Shown here one piece after another: positions 34,561 to 43,621 of a DNA stretch of 47,426 bases; within the stretch, counting starts at the first letter, position 1, and every line of letters begins with the position of its first letter. Source of the stretch: Opitutus sp. GAS368. Lineage in GTDB: Bacteria > Verrucomicrobiota > Verrucomicrobiia > Opitutales > Opitutaceae. Where the stretch lies: contig CAMDOF010000043.1 of assembly GCA_945903465.1 (NCBI GenBank), positions 1 to 47,426 on the forward strand, read 5' to 3'. The notes beneath the pieces are model-generated. The model was not told where the DNA came from. It did not search any database and saw nothing but the letters and a program-made list of their open reading frames with translations. Both the position numbers and the translations under genes were made by a program.

Positions 34561-35270
34561 GGCGTCGGTTCGCTCGCGAGTTGGCCCTTGTAAAGATGGA
34601 CGGTGCGGGAAGCGCGCGCGGAGGCGTGGGGGTCGTGCGTGACCATGATGATCGTCTTGCCCTGCTCGCGGTTCAGCGCCTGTAACAAATTCAGGATTTC
34701 GTCGCCCGACTTACGATCGAGGTCCCCGGTCGGTTCGTCACATAATAAAAGTGTCGGATCGGTCACGATGCCGCGGGCGATGCCGACGCGCTGCTGTTCG
34801 CCACCCGAGAGCGTGCGCGGATAATGTTTCGCGCGATGGGTGAGCCCGACCATCGCCAGGGCCGTCTCCACGTGGCGGCGGCGCTCGGCCTTGGTGAGGT
34901 GGGTCAGGAGGAGTGGCAGCTCAACATTACGTTCCGCGGTCAGGACCGGAAGTAGATTATAAAGTTGGAAAACGAAACCGACGTGCCGCGCTCGCCAGAC
35001 CGCGAGTTGCCGGTCGGAGAGTGCGTCGATGCGGTCGTCGCCGATGCTGACCGAGCCCGTGGTTGGACGATCGAGCCCGCCAATCAGGTTAAGCAGGGTG
35101 CTCTTGCCCGAGCCAGAGGGGCCCATCAAGGCGACAAATTCGCCGGTTGCGACGGTGAGATCCAGCCGGGAGAGCACGTGGATATCCTCCGATCCGCGGT
35201 GAAATACTTTTTCCACACCTTCGACCCGCACGAGCGCCGTCGGGTCGGCTTTTTTTCCGTTCGCGTTCAT
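34557..35270 (-). CDS. ABC transporter ATPase (MacB/LolD type)
   Basis: The 237-residue product is a stand-alone nucleotide-binding domain. Walker A is GPSGSGKST (in [20 protein letters not shown]), the signature motif is [16 protein letters not shown] and Walker B is [12 protein letters not shown]. The MacB/LolD-type features include [20 protein letters not shown]. It powers the two permeases encoded immediately downstream. Its start overlaps the stop of the membrane fusion gene (35267-35270) and its stop overlaps the next start, so all are coupled. Length matches the family, with no fused permease as in canonical MacB. Confidence 0.95.
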   Translation of the reverse strand: MNANGKKADPTALVRVEGVEKVFHRGSEDIHVLSRLDLTVATGEFVALMGPSGSGKSTLLNLIGGLDRPTTGSVSIGDDRIDALSDRQLAVWRARHVGFVFQLYNLLPVLTAERNVELPLLLTHLTKAERRRHVETALAMVGLTHRAKHYPRTLSGGEQQRVGIARGIVTDPTLLLCDEPTGDLDRKSGDEILNLLQALNREQGKTIIMVTHDPHASARASRTVHLYKGQLASEPTP

Positions 35271-36496
35271 AAATTTTTCTCCGTGACCAGTGCGCCTTCG
35301 CGCAACTCCGCGGGAACTTCCGTGATGACGCGATCGCCCGCGGCCAAGCCCGCGCTCACGGTGCTATCGTTATTTTGGGAGCCTCCAATCGTGACCTCGC
35401 GGCGTTCCGCGCGACCCTGGCGAATGATGAAGACGGTATCACGCCCTTCCCAGCTGCGCACCGCCGATTTAGGAATGACCACGCCGCGACTAATGCGGAG
35501 AGGCGCGACTGCGGATGGTCCGGTGGCTTCGCGGAAGGCGACTTTCACGGCCATCTGTGGCAGTACCCGCGGATCGAGTTGATCAAAGCCCACCCGCACC
35601 TTCACGGTCGATTTTTGTCGGTCCGCCGTCGGGATGATGGCGATGACTTTCCCAGGAATTTTCCACCCTGGATAGGCGTCGAGGGAGGCATCGACGGCTT
35701 GGTTGGGGGTGACGCGATTGAGGTAACTCTCGTTGACGTCGATCTCGATCTCGAGGGACTGCATATCGACGATCGTGCAAATCCCGGTGCGGGTAAACCC
35801 GCCAGAGGACATCGGCGAAATCATTTCGCCGGGTTGCGCGTTCTTCGAAGTGACGATCCCGGCAAAGGGTGCGCGGATCACGGTGTCTTCGAGCTGTTGC
35901 TGCCAGATGGCCACATTGCGCTCAGCGACGACTTGTTCACTCTGCTGTTGCGCAAGACGCGCTTGCCAGGCTTGCGAAGCCGCTTCGGCGCGATCGAGCT
36001 CCGCTTGCGCACTCGCCCCGCTGCTCTGCAATGCACTCTGGCGTTTAAATTCTTTTTCAGCCTCGCGGACTCTGACCCGAGTTTCGGCAAACGCCGTCCC
36101 CGCTGCGGCGAGTTGGGCGCGGGCGAGCTGCAGACTCGCTTGCACATTTGTATCGTCAAGGTGCGCCAAGACCTGCGCCGCCTGCACGCTTACGCCTTCT
36201 TCCACGTTTACGGAGACGACTTTCCCCGTGAATTTTGATGAGACGGTCGCCTCGCGTCGAGCCACGACGTAGCCTGAAGCGTTCAAGACGGTGCGGTCCG
36301 GGCCTGTGCTGGTCTCGGCCCGGGCGAGTGCGGTCGGCACGACCAGTGGCTGGGTGCGGGTCAACCACCAGCCGAGGGCGGCGAGGGCGAGCGCGACCCC
36401 GCTTCCCATGATCCAACGGAAGGCGCTGTTCGGACGTGCCTCGGCTTGAGAGCGTTCAATGCGCAGGTCATCGAGGCGAGGTTGCGGTGCGCTCAT
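35267..36496 (-). CDS. membrane fusion protein (HlyD/MacA type)
   Basis: The 409-residue product has one N-terminal membrane helix (MGSGVALALAALGWWL). The lipoyl-like hairpin follows (VVSVNVEEGVSVQAAQVLAH), then a coiled coil of about 100 residues rich in Ala/Gln/Glu, and the returning lipoyl half VIRAPFAGIVTSKNAQPG. Beta-barrel and membrane-proximal domains end the protein. These adaptors bridge inner-membrane ABC permeases to an outer-membrane channel. No TolC-like gene is in the window. ATG 36496 is chosen over upstream in-frame codons because it lies just before the basic region and the helix. Confidence 0.92.
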   Translation of the reverse strand: MSAPQPRLDDLRIERSQAEARPNSAFRWIMGSGVALALAALGWWLTRTQPLVVPTALARAETSTGPDRTVLNASGYVVARREATVSSKFTGKVVSVNVEEGVSVQAAQVLAHLDDTNVQASLQLARAQLAAAGTAFAETRVRVREAEKEFKRQSALQSSGASAQAELDRAEAASQAWQARLAQQQSEQVVAERNVAIWQQQLEDTVIRAPFAGIVTSKNAQPGEMISPMSSGGFTRTGICTIVDMQSLEIEIDVNESYLNRVTPNQAVDASLDAYPGWKIPGKVIAIIPTADRQKSTVKVRVGFDQLDPRVLPQMAVKVAFREATGPSAVAPLRISRGVVIPKSAVRSWEGRDTVFIIRQGRAERREVTIGGSQNNDSTVSAGLAAGDRVITEVPAELREGALVTEKNL

Positions 36497-36739
36497 AGTT
36501 GGCGCATCAAAAGAGCGGCCGCGCGAGTGAGTCAATTGCAGATGTGCGTTCTCGCAGATGTGCGTTCTCGCTTGGTCGATTGGAGCGTTCTCCACTCAAC
36601 TCGGTGAGCCGATCCGGCCCTTCGGTGGGATTGGTCCCCGATTGGTATTTGCCATCACGCCGGTCCGACCGGTTGGCGCCGTCGGGCTCGGAGGGCGCGC
36701 GTTGCCGCTGGCCATGGCCAGTCAGGAGGTCTCATCAGG

Positions 36740-37417
36740 TTATTTTCGCTCGCTGGTGGCTGGCGCCGGCGCGGGTAACGTCACTTCAAAATGGGGACGA
36801 GCCCAGGTCAGCTGCTCCCAGCCGAGATGGCGTCCAGTCTCGTCACTCACTTCGCAGATGCCGCCGTAGCCTTCGCCGAGGTTTCGTAAATAACTCGCCG
36901 AAATAAATAAGATTCCGGGGGGCGGACGCGGGTAAAGCACTGTAAAGATGAGGTCGTTTTCTGCGGTCAGCTCGACTTTCCCGTGCCGCGCGGTGACGGC
37001 TCGGTGGTTCGCGGTCAGGATAAACAGCCGCTCGCCAGCCTTCGCGAGTGCTGGGCTTCTTTCGGCAAAATTATCCGACTGGAGCGGTGGCGTCTGTTCA
37101 CTGGAATCAATTAATTTCCAAGCCGTGCCCGCCGCGAGGGTGATGTGCACTTCAAGCTGGCTGGCCGTGACCGTGACGGTCGTGAAGGCCTCGAATGGAT
37201 CGTGCGCGTGTCCGGTTGTCGGGCCCGCGCACCACCCGAGCAGCGCCAGCAGCAGCCTGCGCGCGCTAAAGCCGGTGCGCCGGCTCCCGTGGTTACAGAG
37301 GGTGGCGCCGGCGGCGGCGCGGGGGGTGACCGGGCGACCGAGGGGTGGTTTTGGCGCGCGACCAAACAGATGTCTGCCTGTGACCGATTCGATCAGGCGT
37401 GGGAGAGGCCGGCTCAC
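36740..37417 (-). CDS. exported protein of unknown function coupled to the PL11 lyase
   Basis: The 225-residue product starts at GTG 37417, which overlaps the TGA stop of the upstream PL11 gene as GTGA. This makes the start convincing although the N-terminus is long and basic. A hydrophobic segment (RRLLLALLGWCAGPTTGHAH) ends near a likely cleavage site. The mature part reads FEAFTTVTVTASQLEVHITL and ILFISASYLRNLGEGYGG, suggesting a beta-rich fold. I do not recognise the family. Coupling to a rhamnogalacturonan lyase suggests a role in pectin use, but this rests on position only. Confidence 0.6.
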   Translation of the reverse strand: MSRPLPRLIESVTGRHLFGRAPKPPLGRPVTPRAAAGATLCNHGSRRTGFSARRLLLALLGWCAGPTTGHAHDPFEAFTTVTVTASQLEVHITLAAGTAWKLIDSSEQTPPLQSDNFAERSPALAKAGERLFILTANHRAVTARHGKVELTAENDLIFTVLYPRPPPGILFISASYLRNLGEGYGGICEVSDETGRHLGWEQLTWARPHFEVTLPAPAPATSERK

Positions 37418-39381
37418 GGGCTGAGGGGTACGAGCGTGATGTTGGGCCGAGGCGCCGGCGGCATATCGGCTCCGAGAAAAAAACCGGGGTGCGGCGGTTG
37501 GTTGTAGGCGACGTTCTGCCAAGCTATCGCGAGTCGATACTGCGGATCGTGCATCAGTGTATAAATTCGGTGGGGGGTGGGGATCGTGGTCGTATAGATG
37601 CGTAGCTCCTGATTATTCGTCGTGCGCCAAATAACTTCTTCTCGCCAGTCGCCGAGAATATCCGCCGAGAGCGCGGGCGTTGCTTTCGTTCCATTATTAG
37701 AGCTGCAGTCTTCCGCGGTGAGCAACCGGGTTTCGGTGCTCGTCTCCCAATTCCATTTATCAATCCGGTTAGAGTTAAGGAGTTCGCGGAGGAGGTCGCC
37801 GTCCCACCAGACGCCGAAATTACACGAGGAGGGATTGCGGTCCGCAATTTTCCCACCCTTCACATTGTAAATCCCCCGCACCCGTGGCCCGCCCGATGCC
37901 CACATCTCGTAGCCGGGGTGGCGAGGATCGATATCCATGGCGCAACCGCGGCCGATGTCCGGTGAATTTTCGCTGCCGCCCGGCGCTCCCCAAATCATCG
38001 CGCCGGTACTGGCGTCGCGGAACTCTAGGCCGAAGGCGTGCTTGGCATTTTCGTGGATGTCGAAAACTTCCAGGCCAGGGCGCAGCGGATCAAGGTCGGA
38101 AACGTGCAGCGCATCGCCGTGCCCTAAACGAGTGGTGTAGCGGGGCGTGCCGTTCGAGTTAATGCACATGGCGCCGTAAATAATCTCGTCTCGCCCGTCG
38201 CCATCGACGTCCGCGACGCTCAGGTTGTGGTTGCCCTGGCCGCGGTAGGGGTTGCTGGCGTCCGGTGGCCCGTAGTTATCGCTGTCAAAAAACCAACGTT
38301 GAGTCAGCTGGCCATGGCGCCAGTCCCAAGCGACGAGGGTTGTGCGGGTGTAATATCCACGGCACATGACGACGCTCGGCCGCACTCCGTCGAGGTAGGC
38401 GACGCCCGCGAGGAAGCGGTCGACGCGATTGCCATAGCTATCACCCCAGTCTTCGATTTTGCCACGGGCGGGAAGATAGTTGGTCGTGGCGAGAGCACGC
38501 CCCGTGCGGCCGTCAAATACAGTGAGGAATTCCGGGCCGGCCAACACGTAGCCCGCGCGTGACGCCACCCGGGTTCCAGCTGGAGCGACGCTGCTGCCGG
38601 TCCGGTCGCGCGTCGGGACAAAAGAATCCCCCGGCGTGCGCCAATCGGCTTGGGCGTCGCCGATGATCACCCCGGTGCCGTCGCGGGTGCCGTCCGCCGT
38701 CTTACAAATGAGTTCCGCACGGCCATCGCCATCGAAATCGTATACCATAAATTGCGTGTAGTGGGCCCCATCGCGGATGTTTTTTCCGAGGTTGATTTCC
38801 CAGAGAAATGTGCCGTCCAGTTTATAGGCATGGAAAATGGGTTCGTCGGTCGCGCCGGCTTGTGCGTTGTCTCGGGCGCGACCGGTCAAATGGACGATGA
38901 GTTCATACTCGCCGTCGCCATCGAGGTCGCCGACGGAAATGTCGTTGGGGGTATAACCGTTGGGTGTACGCAGCGGAATGGAGAGATAAGGGCGGGCGGG
39001 TGCGTTGGCCGCGATGGTGAAACGCGCGCTGGGTGCTTGCTCCTGGCCGCCGAGCACGGGTCGCACGAGGTAGGCGTTGGCTTGGGTCGGGTCAAACGTC
39101 GTATCGATAAAGTGCGTCGGGCCCGCGAGGGGTTGCTGGTTAAGTTTGCGCGGTGGCGCCGTCCCCGCGACGCGATAAAGGTTAAAAGCGAGGGCTGCTG
39201 GGTCGGTCCCGAGGAGGCGCCAGCTCACGAAAACCTGCTGCTCGCCCGTTTTGAGGGCGACGACCCCGCGGCCGAGATTTTCCATCTGGCGTGGTGCCGG
39301 GGCCGCCGCCCCGTGGGAGGCAGGGGCTGTGGCGAGGAAAAAGGTGAGGGTGGTGAGCGTCAGCAGCAGGGAGATTTTCAT
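37414..39381 (-). CDS. rhamnogalacturonan lyase, polysaccharide lyase family 11
   Basis: PL11 enzymes cleave the rhamnogalacturonan I backbone of pectin by beta-elimination. The 655-residue product has a signal peptide (ISLLLTLTTLTFFLATAPAS). An Fn3-like N-terminal domain leads to an eight-bladed propeller with calcium-binding repeats DLDGDGEYEL, DFDGDGRAEL and DVDGDGRDEI. Segments such as WFFDSDNYGPPDASNPYRGQ, GYYTRTTLVAWDW and LGDWREEVIW are typical of the family, and length is normal. It is the first gene of a coupled pair with the unknown exported protein. The carbohydrate specificity is predicted from the family. Confidence 0.9.
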   Translation of the reverse strand: MKISLLLTLTTLTFFLATAPASHGAAAPAPRQMENLGRGVVALKTGEQQVFVSWRLLGTDPAALAFNLYRVAGTAPPRKLNQQPLAGPTHFIDTTFDPTQANAYLVRPVLGGQEQAPSARFTIAANAPARPYLSIPLRTPNGYTPNDISVGDLDGDGEYELIVHLTGRARDNAQAGATDEPIFHAYKLDGTFLWEINLGKNIRDGAHYTQFMVYDFDGDGRAELICKTADGTRDGTGVIIGDAQADWRTPGDSFVPTRDRTGSSVAPAGTRVASRAGYVLAGPEFLTVFDGRTGRALATTNYLPARGKIEDWGDSYGNRVDRFLAGVAYLDGVRPSVVMCRGYYTRTTLVAWDWRHGQLTQRWFFDSDNYGPPDASNPYRGQGNHNLSVADVDGDGRDEIIYGAMCINSNGTPRYTTRLGHGDALHVSDLDPLRPGLEVFDIHENAKHAFGLEFRDASTGAMIWGAPGGSENSPDIGRGCAMDIDPRHPGYEMWASGGPRVRGIYNVKGGKIADRNPSSCNFGVWWDGDLLRELLNSNRIDKWNWETSTETRLLTAEDCSSNNGTKATPALSADILGDWREEVIWRTTNNQELRIYTTTIPTPHRIYTLMHDPQYRLAIAWQNVAYNQPPHPGFFLGADMPPAPRPNITLVPLSP

Positions 39382-39685
39382 CAGGAATCGTTTTACGCTA
39401 AACGCTCATCAACGGGAGAGGTTGCGAGCCGGTTAATCGGACGGTTCGCACGCAGGGCGGGCTCCGCCGCGGATTTTACTAAAAAGTGCGGACGTCTCGT
39501 TAACGCGGGTTGCCTCCGATCATCGGGCACCACGGGCCGAGCCCGCCGGGTATTGTTGGATGGCTCGAGTTTTTTAGCTGGCGGCAGCGCCGGTCGGCCT
39601 GCCTGCGCGCACCCGAATTCGGACCAGCTGGTCGAAGCCGGTCGTTTTATCTCTCTTTTTGCCGATACAGGTCTCAAGGTGCGCT
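39382..39685. other. intergenic region upstream of the helicase gene
   Basis: These 304 bases lie between the divergent PL11 lyase and helicase genes and probably hold both promoters. I see no clear element, RNA or open frame. Confidence 0.4.
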
Positions 39686-41614
39686 ATGGACAAACTACCG
39701 TTCGACCAACTCGGCATCTCGGCCGATATCCTGAAGGCCGTTGCTAAAATGGGTTTTGAGGAAGCTTCGCCGATTCAAACGGCCGTGATTCCGACGATCT
39801 TGGCTGGTCGTGATGTCGTGGGCCAATCCTCGACCGGCTCCGGTAAGACCGCGGCTTTTGCCATCCCTGCGATCGAGCGGGTCGACCCGAAAATCCGCGC
39901 CGTCCAGGTGCTGATCCTTTGCCCCACGCGTGAACTCGCCGTGCAGGTCGCCGAGGAATTTGGCAAACTCGCCCTCTTCAAACGCGGCGTCGCGGGTGTT
40001 CCCATTTACGGCGGGCAGAGCTACGAACGCCAGTTCCGCGCGTTGGCCGCCGGCGTGCAAATCGTCATCGGCACCCCCGGTCGCGTCATGGATCACATGG
40101 AGCGAGGGACTTTGAAGCTCGACCAGCTCAAACTGGTCATCCTCGACGAGACCGATCGCATGCTGGATATGGGCTTTCGCGATGACATTGAACACATTCT
40201 TAAAAGTGTGCCGCCCACCCGCCAACTCTTGTTTTTCTCCGCGACGATCCCCCGCGCCATTCAGGACTTGATTTCGCGTTATTCCAAGGATCCCGCCTGG
40301 ATCAAAATCGAGTCCGTCGCCCAAAACGCCCCCCAAGTGGAGCAAACCTATTTCGAAGTGGATCGCCGCTCGAAAATTGAGGCGTTGACGCGGCTGATTG
40401 ACGTCAACGATTTTCGCTACGGCATTATCTTCTGCAGCACGAAAATCATGGTCGATGACCTCGACGAGCATCTGCACTCCCGCGGTTATCTCACTGATCG
40501 CCTGCACGGCGATATTTCGCAAACCCAGCGCGATCGGGTCATGCAAAAATTCCGCGATCGGAAGTTTGAATTTCTCGTGGCGACCGATGTGGCCGCGCGC
40601 GGGCTCGACGTCGACGACCTTGAAGTCGTGTTTAATTTTGATCTGCCGAACGATGCCGAAGACTACACCCATCGCATTGGCCGAACGGGGCGCGCGGGGC
40701 GCAAGGGCCAGGCGTTCACGTTCGTTTCTGGCCAAGAAATTTATAAATTGCAGAGCATGGTCCGGTGGGCGCGTTTGGATATTCGCCGCGGTAAGATTCC
40801 CTCTCTCGACGAAGTTGACGCGGCGCGCTCGAATGTTTTCGCCGAGAAAATTCGATCTACTCTTGATGCGAAGGAATTCAAGCCCCACGACCTGCTTATC
40901 GACCGACTCCTCGATCAAGGTTACGCGAGCACCGATATCTGCTCCGCCTTGATTCATCTCTTGCAGGGTAGCCAAGCGGCCGCCGCGACGGCCAAAAAGC
41001 CGGGCGCCGCCGTCGCGGGCTTTTCCGTACCCACCCCTTCGGCTCCGCCTGCCGCCGCTCCCGCCGCTCCCGTCGCGCCGCGGAGTGCGAAGGTCGCTCC
41101 GGGCTGGGCCAAGACCGTCGCGAGCCCGAAGGATTTGCTGGCCGAAGTCGCCCGCAGCCATGGCGCGCCCGCCGCCACTCGCCCCGCGCACCCGGTGGCG
41201 CCACGTGCCGCCGCTGGGTCACCGGCGGATCACGCTCCCGCACCCATCGCGCTGGCACCGTCGGACACAAATGCCGAATCGGCGGACGACGAGTTTTCAT
41301 CTGCGGCCACCCGCAAGCCGAAATACGAGCGCCCCGCGCGTACGGGTCGGGAACCCGCCATGGCGACGATTTTTCTCAACATCGGCCGCAAGCAACTCAT
41401 CACTCCGGCCGATATTGTGGGGAAGATTTCCGGAGTCACTCGCCTGCCGTCGACGGTCGTGGGCGCCATTGATATTCATCAGCGCCATACGTTGGTGGAC
41501 GTCGCGAAAGCCGAGGCTGGGTTAATCGTGAGCAAGCTCGCCGGCATTAAGGTAAAAGGAATCTCGCTCGCTCCCGCGCTGGCGGGTGATGAAACCAAGT
41601 TGCCGCCAAGCTGA
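39686..41614 (+). CDS. DEAD-box RNA helicase with DbpA-type RNA-binding domain
   Basis: The 642-residue product has a full helicase core: Q motif region (MGFEEASPIQTAVIPTIL), motif I SSTGSGKT, PTRELA, motif II VILDETDRMLDMGF, motif III SAT, VATDVAARGLDVDD and HRIGRTGRAG. Motif II is DETD rather than DEAD, with the Thr in the variable position. A Pro/Ala-rich linker (about residues 440-555) leads to a C-terminal DbpA-like RRM fold (FLNIGRKQLITPADIVGKIS), which binds structured RNA such as 23S rRNA. The likely role is ribosome assembly or cold adaptation. ATG 39686 places the Q motif at the usual distance. Confidence 0.93.
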   Translation: MDKLPFDQLGISADILKAVAKMGFEEASPIQTAVIPTILAGRDVVGQSSTGSGKTAAFAIPAIERVDPKIRAVQVLILCPTRELAVQVAEEFGKLALFKRGVAGVPIYGGQSYERQFRALAAGVQIVIGTPGRVMDHMERGTLKLDQLKLVILDETDRMLDMGFRDDIEHILKSVPPTRQLLFFSATIPRAIQDLISRYSKDPAWIKIESVAQNAPQVEQTYFEVDRRSKIEALTRLIDVNDFRYGIIFCSTKIMVDDLDEHLHSRGYLTDRLHGDISQTQRDRVMQKFRDRKFEFLVATDVAARGLDVDDLEVVFNFDLPNDAEDYTHRIGRTGRAGRKGQAFTFVSGQEIYKLQSMVRWARLDIRRGKIPSLDEVDAARSNVFAEKIRSTLDAKEFKPHDLLIDRLLDQGYASTDICSALIHLLQGSQAAAATAKKPGAAVAGFSVPTPSAPPAAAPAAPVAPRSAKVAPGWAKTVASPKDLLAEVARSHGAPAATRPAHPVAPRAAAGSPADHAPAPIALAPSDTNAESADDEFSSAATRKPKYERPARTGREPAMATIFLNIGRKQLITPADIVGKISGVTRLPSTVVGAIDIHQRHTLVDVAKAEAGLIVSKLAGIKVKGISLAPALAGDETKLPPS

Positions 41615-42343
41615 ACCGCCGCGGTGCCGGCTCCTGACGGGTGGTCGGTCATTTTACTTCGACCTCGGCGCGCTCCGGCCCATCTCCGCTTCGCCCGCTT
41701 CGAGTCTAACTGCGCCCGTTATCAGGGATTTCACGCCCTCCGCGCGGCGCCAGCATCACCTTTGTCATAATCAGGATGTCATGGGTCTGGCTGGAGCGAA
41801 AACGGGCGCGGCCTGAGTGATTATGATTTTTATGTCTTACTCGAGGAGCCTTGCCAAGTTAGGGAGCTCGCGGGTTAGCAGGGGCTGGTCACTGCGCTCG
41901 GCCCGGAGCGGCTGAGCGGCTCGCGTGGTTCAACCAGGCCGGCGCCGCGTTTCAGCTTAGGGCTAACTGCGCGGATCCCCGTACTCCTCTGGCTGGGCCG
42001 GAGCGGAAGATTCGTGATAGCCTGGAACTCGAGTAAAGGGACCGAAAGGTTAAGCAGATGTTGAGCGATTTATTGTTGCGAAGTAGGTGAAATGGGTGAG
42101 CGGTTATTGGTGAGCGGTCATTGGTGAGCGGTTGACTCCGGTCCGCCTAAAAAAGAAATCTTCACGGGCCCGCATGAAAGTTAAGGTGGTTCGGCGACGG
42201 CTGATGACTTCACAGGCTTTGAATCCAAATGGGGCCTAGTGAGGTTGAGATGATTCTCTGCGCAAAGAGGCCAGGGGGCTTCCCATCCAAGTTTATCGAA
42301 TTGATCATTGAAGGTCTCGGCCACTTCCCTTAGCTGATCCACT
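41615..42343. other. intergenic region of about 730 bases, repeats but no gene
   Basis: The stretch holds a GGTGAGC-type heptamer array at 42095-42136 and several GC-rich self-complementary words. A minus-strand frame at 42181-42363 encodes a protein-like start (MGAEADKVDQLREVAETF) but fades out and overlaps the next gene. I do not call a gene here. Confidence 0.45.
42095..42136. repeat. short tandem repeat, six heptamers in a 14-bp alternation
   Basis: GGTGAGC occurs three times, alternating with GGTTATT, GGTCATT and GGTTGAC, all in phase with a period of seven. Each heptamer starts GGT. Spacing is strictly regular and there are no spacers as in CRISPR. The array shares the GGT start and period with the array at 1321-1357 in reverse orientation. 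Confidence 0.9.
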
Positions 42344-43501
42344 TTGTCAGCCTCCGCACCCATTCAAGAGTCGGCCCCTCCTTATCCTCGCTACTGGTCG
42401 TTGGACATTATGCGTGGAGCCTGCGCCCTCGTTGTTTTCCTTAATCACTGGTTTCTGTATTCCAACTTCGCGCCGGTCGGGTCGATCGAGACGTGGATCC
42501 ACGGTTGGCTGCTTCTGGTGTATAATGGTTTCACCGCGTTGATTTGGCCGACCGGTGGTCAGCATCCTGCAGTGATTGGCTTTTTTGTCCTCAGCGGATT
42601 CTGCATCCATGGGCCTTTTGAGCGCCGCCTCATGAGGGGTGGAACACGGATCGCGTGGCGGAACTATTTTGTTCGGCGCAGCCTTCGAATCATGCCGGTT
42701 TATTGGACCGGTGCATTGCTGGGTTTGGTGCTTTTGGCGGCGGTAGGTTGGAGGCCCCCCAGCGATGTCTTGCTTTCCTTGCACACGTTGGCGACGCCAG
42801 CCCAGATCGCGGCCCGCCTGGGAGGCTATAGCGGCCTCTGGCCCGAAGAAGTCTACGTCGGCAACGTTACGCTGGGTAGTGTTGCGGTGGAGATCCTGAT
42901 CTACATCGCCTACCCGTTATTTTATAGCGGAGCGGCGGCCGGTCGTTGGTGGCTGCTCGGCTTCGTGGCGATCGGCCTGCAACTGGTGGCCCTTCCGCTG
43001 TGGCCCTTCATCCCACCGATAGTACTTTTCGGCAGCGTACTGGTGATGGTCTTCTTTTGGTTTCTGGGGGCGCTCGCAGCGCATCTCCGGGAAAAACACG
43101 CTTGGCGGGTGTCTGGCTGGTGGATTTTTGGGGTTTGGGTAGCTTTTCTCGTTCTCAAGCAGATTCCCCATTTCTATGGTCTGAACATGCTTAAGCAGGC
43201 GGTTTGGGGTGTTGTTTGCATGCTCGTGATCGGGTGGTTGCTCGATTGGGAAAAGCGCTATGAGTTTCTTAAGGACCGCCCGACTTGGCAACTGCTGCGC
43301 TGGTTTGGCACGATTAGCTACCCGCTGTTTGCGATTCACACCCCGGTGATATTCTTGGTGAATTGGGGTATGCTCGCGGTTATCGGTAGCCACAGTTATT
43401 CTTGGCAGCTGGCTCTTAACCTGATCTCCACGCTAGCGGCTGCGACTTGGGTGCACCTCACCGTTGAACGGCGCTTCTACCGTCCGCACAATCTATCTTA
43501 G
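42344..43501 (+). CDS. acyltransferase family 3 membrane protein
   Basis: The 385-residue product shows the acyltransferase-3 (OafA/NodX) pattern: RYWSLDIMRGACALVVFLNH at the N-terminus, with the conserved Arg and His of the first helices. About ten membrane helices follow. Further family segments are FVLSGFCIHGPFERR and SLRIMPVYWTGALLG, with FGTISYPLFAIHTPVIFL near the C-terminus. Members O-acylate exported sugars or lipids. TTG 42344 is used because the conserved N-terminal segment begins only 16 residues in; ATG 42410 would cut into it. It could decorate surface polysaccharide, and a membrane glycosyltransferase gene is convergent downstream. Confidence 0.85.
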   Translation: MSASAPIQESAPPYPRYWSLDIMRGACALVVFLNHWFLYSNFAPVGSIETWIHGWLLLVYNGFTALIWPTGGQHPAVIGFFVLSGFCIHGPFERRLMRGGTRIAWRNYFVRRSLRIMPVYWTGALLGLVLLAAVGWRPPSDVLLSLHTLATPAQIAARLGGYSGLWPEEVYVGNVTLGSVAVEILIYIAYPLFYSGAAAGRWWLLGFVAIGLQLVALPLWPFIPPIVLFGSVLVMVFFWFLGALAAHLREKHAWRVSGWWIFGVWVAFLVLKQIPHFYGLNMLKQAVWGVVCMLVIGWLLDWEKRYEFLKDRPTWQLLRWFGTISYPLFAIHTPVIFLVNWGMLAVIGSHSYSWQLALNLISTLAAATWVHLTVERRFYRPHNLS

Positions 43502-43621
43502 ACTGGCCGGGCCGAGTCGCACCCAGCGAGGGATTTCGTCATCCTCGGCCGGGCGGCGCCGAGGCTTCGCTCGCGGCCTTAGGGCTATTCGACGTAAAAG
43601 ATTTCGCGGCGAATCATGAGG

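Noticed and set aside
39695..41191. Minus-strand 498-codon frame across the helicase gene
   Set aside because: Antisense to a helicase with complete motifs; a typical shadow frame.
42095..42136. CRISPR array
   Set aside because: Units are seven bases without spacers, and no cas genes are in the window.
42181..42363. Minus-strand frame encoding MGAEADKVDQLREVAETF
   Set aside because: The first 30 residues look protein-like, but the rest fades. It overlaps the acyltransferase start, and no family was recognised. It may be a remnant, which I cannot support.
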